Positions 62,318 through 64,000 of a stretch of 64,000 nucleotides of DNA are shown here, one piece after another; the first letter of the stretch is position 1; the number at the start of each line of letters is the position of its first letter. Below the pieces are notes generated by a model. That model saw only the letters and a program-made list of their open reading frames with translations, was not told the origin of the DNA and made no database searches. The DNA is from [Clostridium] scindens (GTDB lineage: Bacteria > Bacillota > Clostridia > Lachnospirales > Lachnospiraceae): contig NZ_CP080442.1 in the NCBI RefSeq assembly GCF_019597925.1, positions 2,646,001-2,710,000 of the forward strand, in the 5' to 3' direction. The position numbers and the translations under genes are program-made.

Positions 62318-63421
62318 TTATAAAAATAAGCGGACAAGCATGATCAGCAAGTATACCACAATACTGCTTCCGGCAAAGAAGCCCAGGGCATTCTTCCAGA
62401 ACAGCCCCGAATCAATCGGCAGCTCGCCTACCAGTTTCCCGGTCTGTCCATTCATGGCAAACCGATACATCTTGTCTTTATACTCTACCTTCACTACCCA
62501 GACAGGCAGCAGCGCGTAATGAACCGCTCCATTGGTGCAGCCGATCTGCGAATTCTTCAGCATCAGGATGTCATACTCCTTCTTGTCAACGGACTGCTTT
62601 AAAATGTCCTGGAAACTGGTCTTGATCCGCTCCTGCGCCCTGCCGCGACTCTCATCTTTGGAAACGTCGTACTTGATCGCTTCGTAGCCGGACAGGTATG
62701 CCTCGTCAAACGGAACGGCCTTTGACATATCATATGGCTCAATAGATTCCATATAGGCGTCGTCCATTTCCACAGATCCATCCACCGGTACATAGTCAAA
62801 ATTCACGCAGCCTTCCCTGGATACCAGATAATAGTCTGTCTGTATGTATTCGTACTGCTGATCCTTCCATTTCCTGATCCTCTGTCCATTATAATTAATG
62901 GTTCCCTCTGCCTGGCAGCTGAACAGCCAGAAAGGAACGTAGATTCCTGTGATCTCCTTGATCTTCTGGTCGCTTTGGAAGGATCTTGGAAGCAGCGACT
63001 TCTTTTTGCAGAATCCTTTATATGCTTCTTTTGCTGCTTTCGCATCCAGCTGGAACGGCACGATAAGATCCGGCTTAAATCCCCCTGATACCTGTTCCGG
63101 AAGAATGACCGGGCTGTCGCAGTATGGACATTTGGTTGCGGCCGTCGTCTCCTGCGCCTCGATCTCACCGCCGCAGGATGGGCATTTGTATACTCTGCTT
63201 CCATCCTCTTTGACCACCCATTCGCCTGACCGTCCAAAGTCGGTGGCTCCCCAGTCGTAGGTATCTTCTTTCTGCTCCGTGGACTCGACCGCCTTCGCAT
63301 ATTCCCGGTAGGTCTCCATATCCATCTCGTTGTCGCAGCTCGGGCAATGAAGCTTCTGGGTGTCGCTGTTGAACACCAGGTTTCCGCCGCAGCAAGGACA
63401 CTTATACTCTTTTACGCTCAT
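62318..63421 (-). CDS. YdjG-like double zinc-ribbon membrane protein
   Basis: The 367-residue protein begins with KCPCCGGNLVFNSDTQKLHCPSCDNEMD (zinc ribbon 1, given here as CPCC and CPSC pairs) and has a second ribbon at about residue 78 (CPSCGGEI and CPYCDSPVI). A long middle domain (PDLIVPFQLDAKAAKEAYKG onwards) and a C-terminal membrane helix (FFAGSSIVVYLLIMLVRLFL) complete it. This is the TFIIB-type zinc-ribbon protein YdjG, first gene of the ydjGHI unit. No pspA-like gene (ydjF) is next to it. Confidence 0.8.
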   Translation of the reverse strand: MSVKEYKCPCCGGNLVFNSDTQKLHCPSCDNEMDMETYREYAKAVESTEQKEDTYDWGATDFGRSGEWVVKEDGSRVYKCPSCGGEIEAQETTAATKCPYCDSPVILPEQVSGGFKPDLIVPFQLDAKAAKEAYKGFCKKKSLLPRSFQSDQKIKEITGIYVPFWLFSCQAEGTINYNGQRIRKWKDQQYEYIQTDYYLVSREGCVNFDYVPVDGSVEMDDAYMESIEPYDMSKAVPFDEAYLSGYEAIKYDVSKDESRGRAQERIKTSFQDILKQSVDKKEYDILMLKNSQIGCTNGAVHYALLPVWVVKVEYKDKMYRFAMNGQTGKLVGELPIDSGLFWKNALGFFAGSSIVVYLLIMLVRLFL

Positions 63422-63533
63422 GCTCTTCTACCCCTTTACCTTATGTAAGCCTAATTATAGATAGTATATCATAGATTGTTTCTGTTTTGTATAACTGTCA
63501 GCATACAAAAAATCATTTCCATTATTTTACAGA

Positions 63534-63568
63534 GGAAGGCCAGCGCTTCTAAGATGCGCTGGCCTTCC
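63534..63568. terminator. Terminator after the AI-2E family gene
   Basis: GGAAGGCCAGCGC pairs perfectly with GCGCTGGCCTTCC across a nine-base loop. Confidence 0.85.
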
Positions 63569-63570
63569 TT

Positions 63571-64000
63571 CTATTCCCGCAGGCTTAGGATCCCTTCCAT
63601 AAGAATCTTCACATCGTCCAGAATATAGTCGAATGCGCCTGCCTTATAAAGATTTATTATAATCATCCCGATCGGGACCGCAAAGATCATTCCAAAAATA
63701 CCGCCTGCCTTGTATCCAATATATAAAAACAAAAGGGTCAGAAGCGGCCGCATCCCCATACTGTCCCCCACCAGTTTCGGCTGAATCAGCTGCCGTACCA
63801 GCTGGGTGACCCCATAGAGGATGATCAGGCCCACCACCATCCGGTAGTCTTTCACCAGAAGCTTATACAGCGCCCACGGTATCAGAGCGGTTCCTGTCCC
63901 GAAAAACGGGAGGAAATCCAGGAATGCGATGAGCAGCGCAAGTAAGAAATAGAAGTGTACCTTCAGAATTACAAAGCCGATTACCAGAATCAGGCATACC
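63571..64000 (-). CDS. AI-2E/YtvI-family membrane transporter (N-terminus outside window)
   Basis: The frame runs from the window edge to a stop at 63571; about 142 C-terminal residues are visible. It shows the family's conserved C-terminal region: LLIAFLDFLPFFGTGTALIP, LIQPKLVGDSMGMRPLLTL and GMIFAVPIGMIIINLYK. The wording is nearest to YtvI, a sporulation-related member. Members are thought to be transporters or permeases, with few functions proven. Confidence 0.8.
   Translation of the reverse strand, partial: VCLILVIGFVILKVHFYFLLALLIAFLDFLPFFGTGTALIPWALYKLLVKDYRMVVGLIILYGVTQLVRQLIQPKLVGDSMGMRPLLTLLFLYIGYKAGGIFGMIFAVPIGMIIINLYKAGAFDYILDDVKILMEGILSLRE

Overview
The window reads as chromosome from a Gram-positive gut anaerobe of the Clostridia, most likely family Lachnospiraceae. 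The supporting signs are gene content and style: a Spo0A-type DNA-binding domain, cdaA/cdaR, an HPr of the GLHLRPA type, mreB-recD2-comFC neighbours, uvrBA behind a Firmicutes-type LexA box, and strong AGGAGG ribosome sites. No rRNA or tRNA gene and no CRISPR array was seen. Nearly all genes lie on the minus strand.

Layout. 1-5.0 kb is a decayed cell-envelope region: an LTA-synthase-like phosphoglycerol transferase cut by the window edge, gtrA, a broken gtrB remnant, a frameshifted DltD-like gene, a stand-alone Spo0A C-terminal domain protein and two small zinc or membrane proteins. 5.2-16.4 kb is a phage-derived tail locus: tail terminator-like protein, tube protein, chaperones, a Com-like zinc finger, tape measure, Dit, Tal and a receptor-binding fibre, but no capsid, portal, terminase or lysis gene. 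The fibre ends in a shufflon: four alternative C-terminal cassettes (two per strand), each starting with the same short crossover sequence, around a tyrosine recombinase. A LexA-like box lies just upstream of the tail operon, and a divergent XRE/ImmA pair lies beyond it. This looks like an SOS-inducible headless tail particle (F-type tailocin candidate) with switchable specificity.

16.7-22.8 kb is a dlt-like five-gene operon (adenylation enzyme, LysA-type PLP decarboxylase, DltD-like, carrier protein, MBOAT) preceded by a LytTR regulator. The decarboxylase is not part of a normal dlt operon and suggests that the acyl group put on the envelope polymer is not simply D-alanine. 23-36 kb is housekeeping: HPr, cdaR, cdaA, two membrane proteins, comFC, recD2, mreB, uvrA, uvrB. 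36.4-39.2 kb holds debris: a broken integrase, two small envelope proteins and a TetR fragment.

39.5-50.3 kb is signalling: a membrane diguanylate cyclase facing an operon of a metal-dependent cyclase-family hydrolase, two very large soluble multi-PAS hybrid histidine kinases and an HPt protein. 50.4-60.0 kb is an AT-rich island bounded by two identical 104-bp direct repeats. It encodes a self-contained mannose-family PTS with its own EI and HPr, an aldolase, an Fe-type alcohol dehydrogenase and a 2-hydroxyacid dehydrogenase, with an HxlR regulator and a transposase remnant at one end. The repeat is the stop codon and terminator of the next gene, a ydjI-like SPFH gene, so the island sits in the 3' end of a ydjGHI-type envelope-stress operon. 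The window ends in an AI-2E/YtvI-family transporter.
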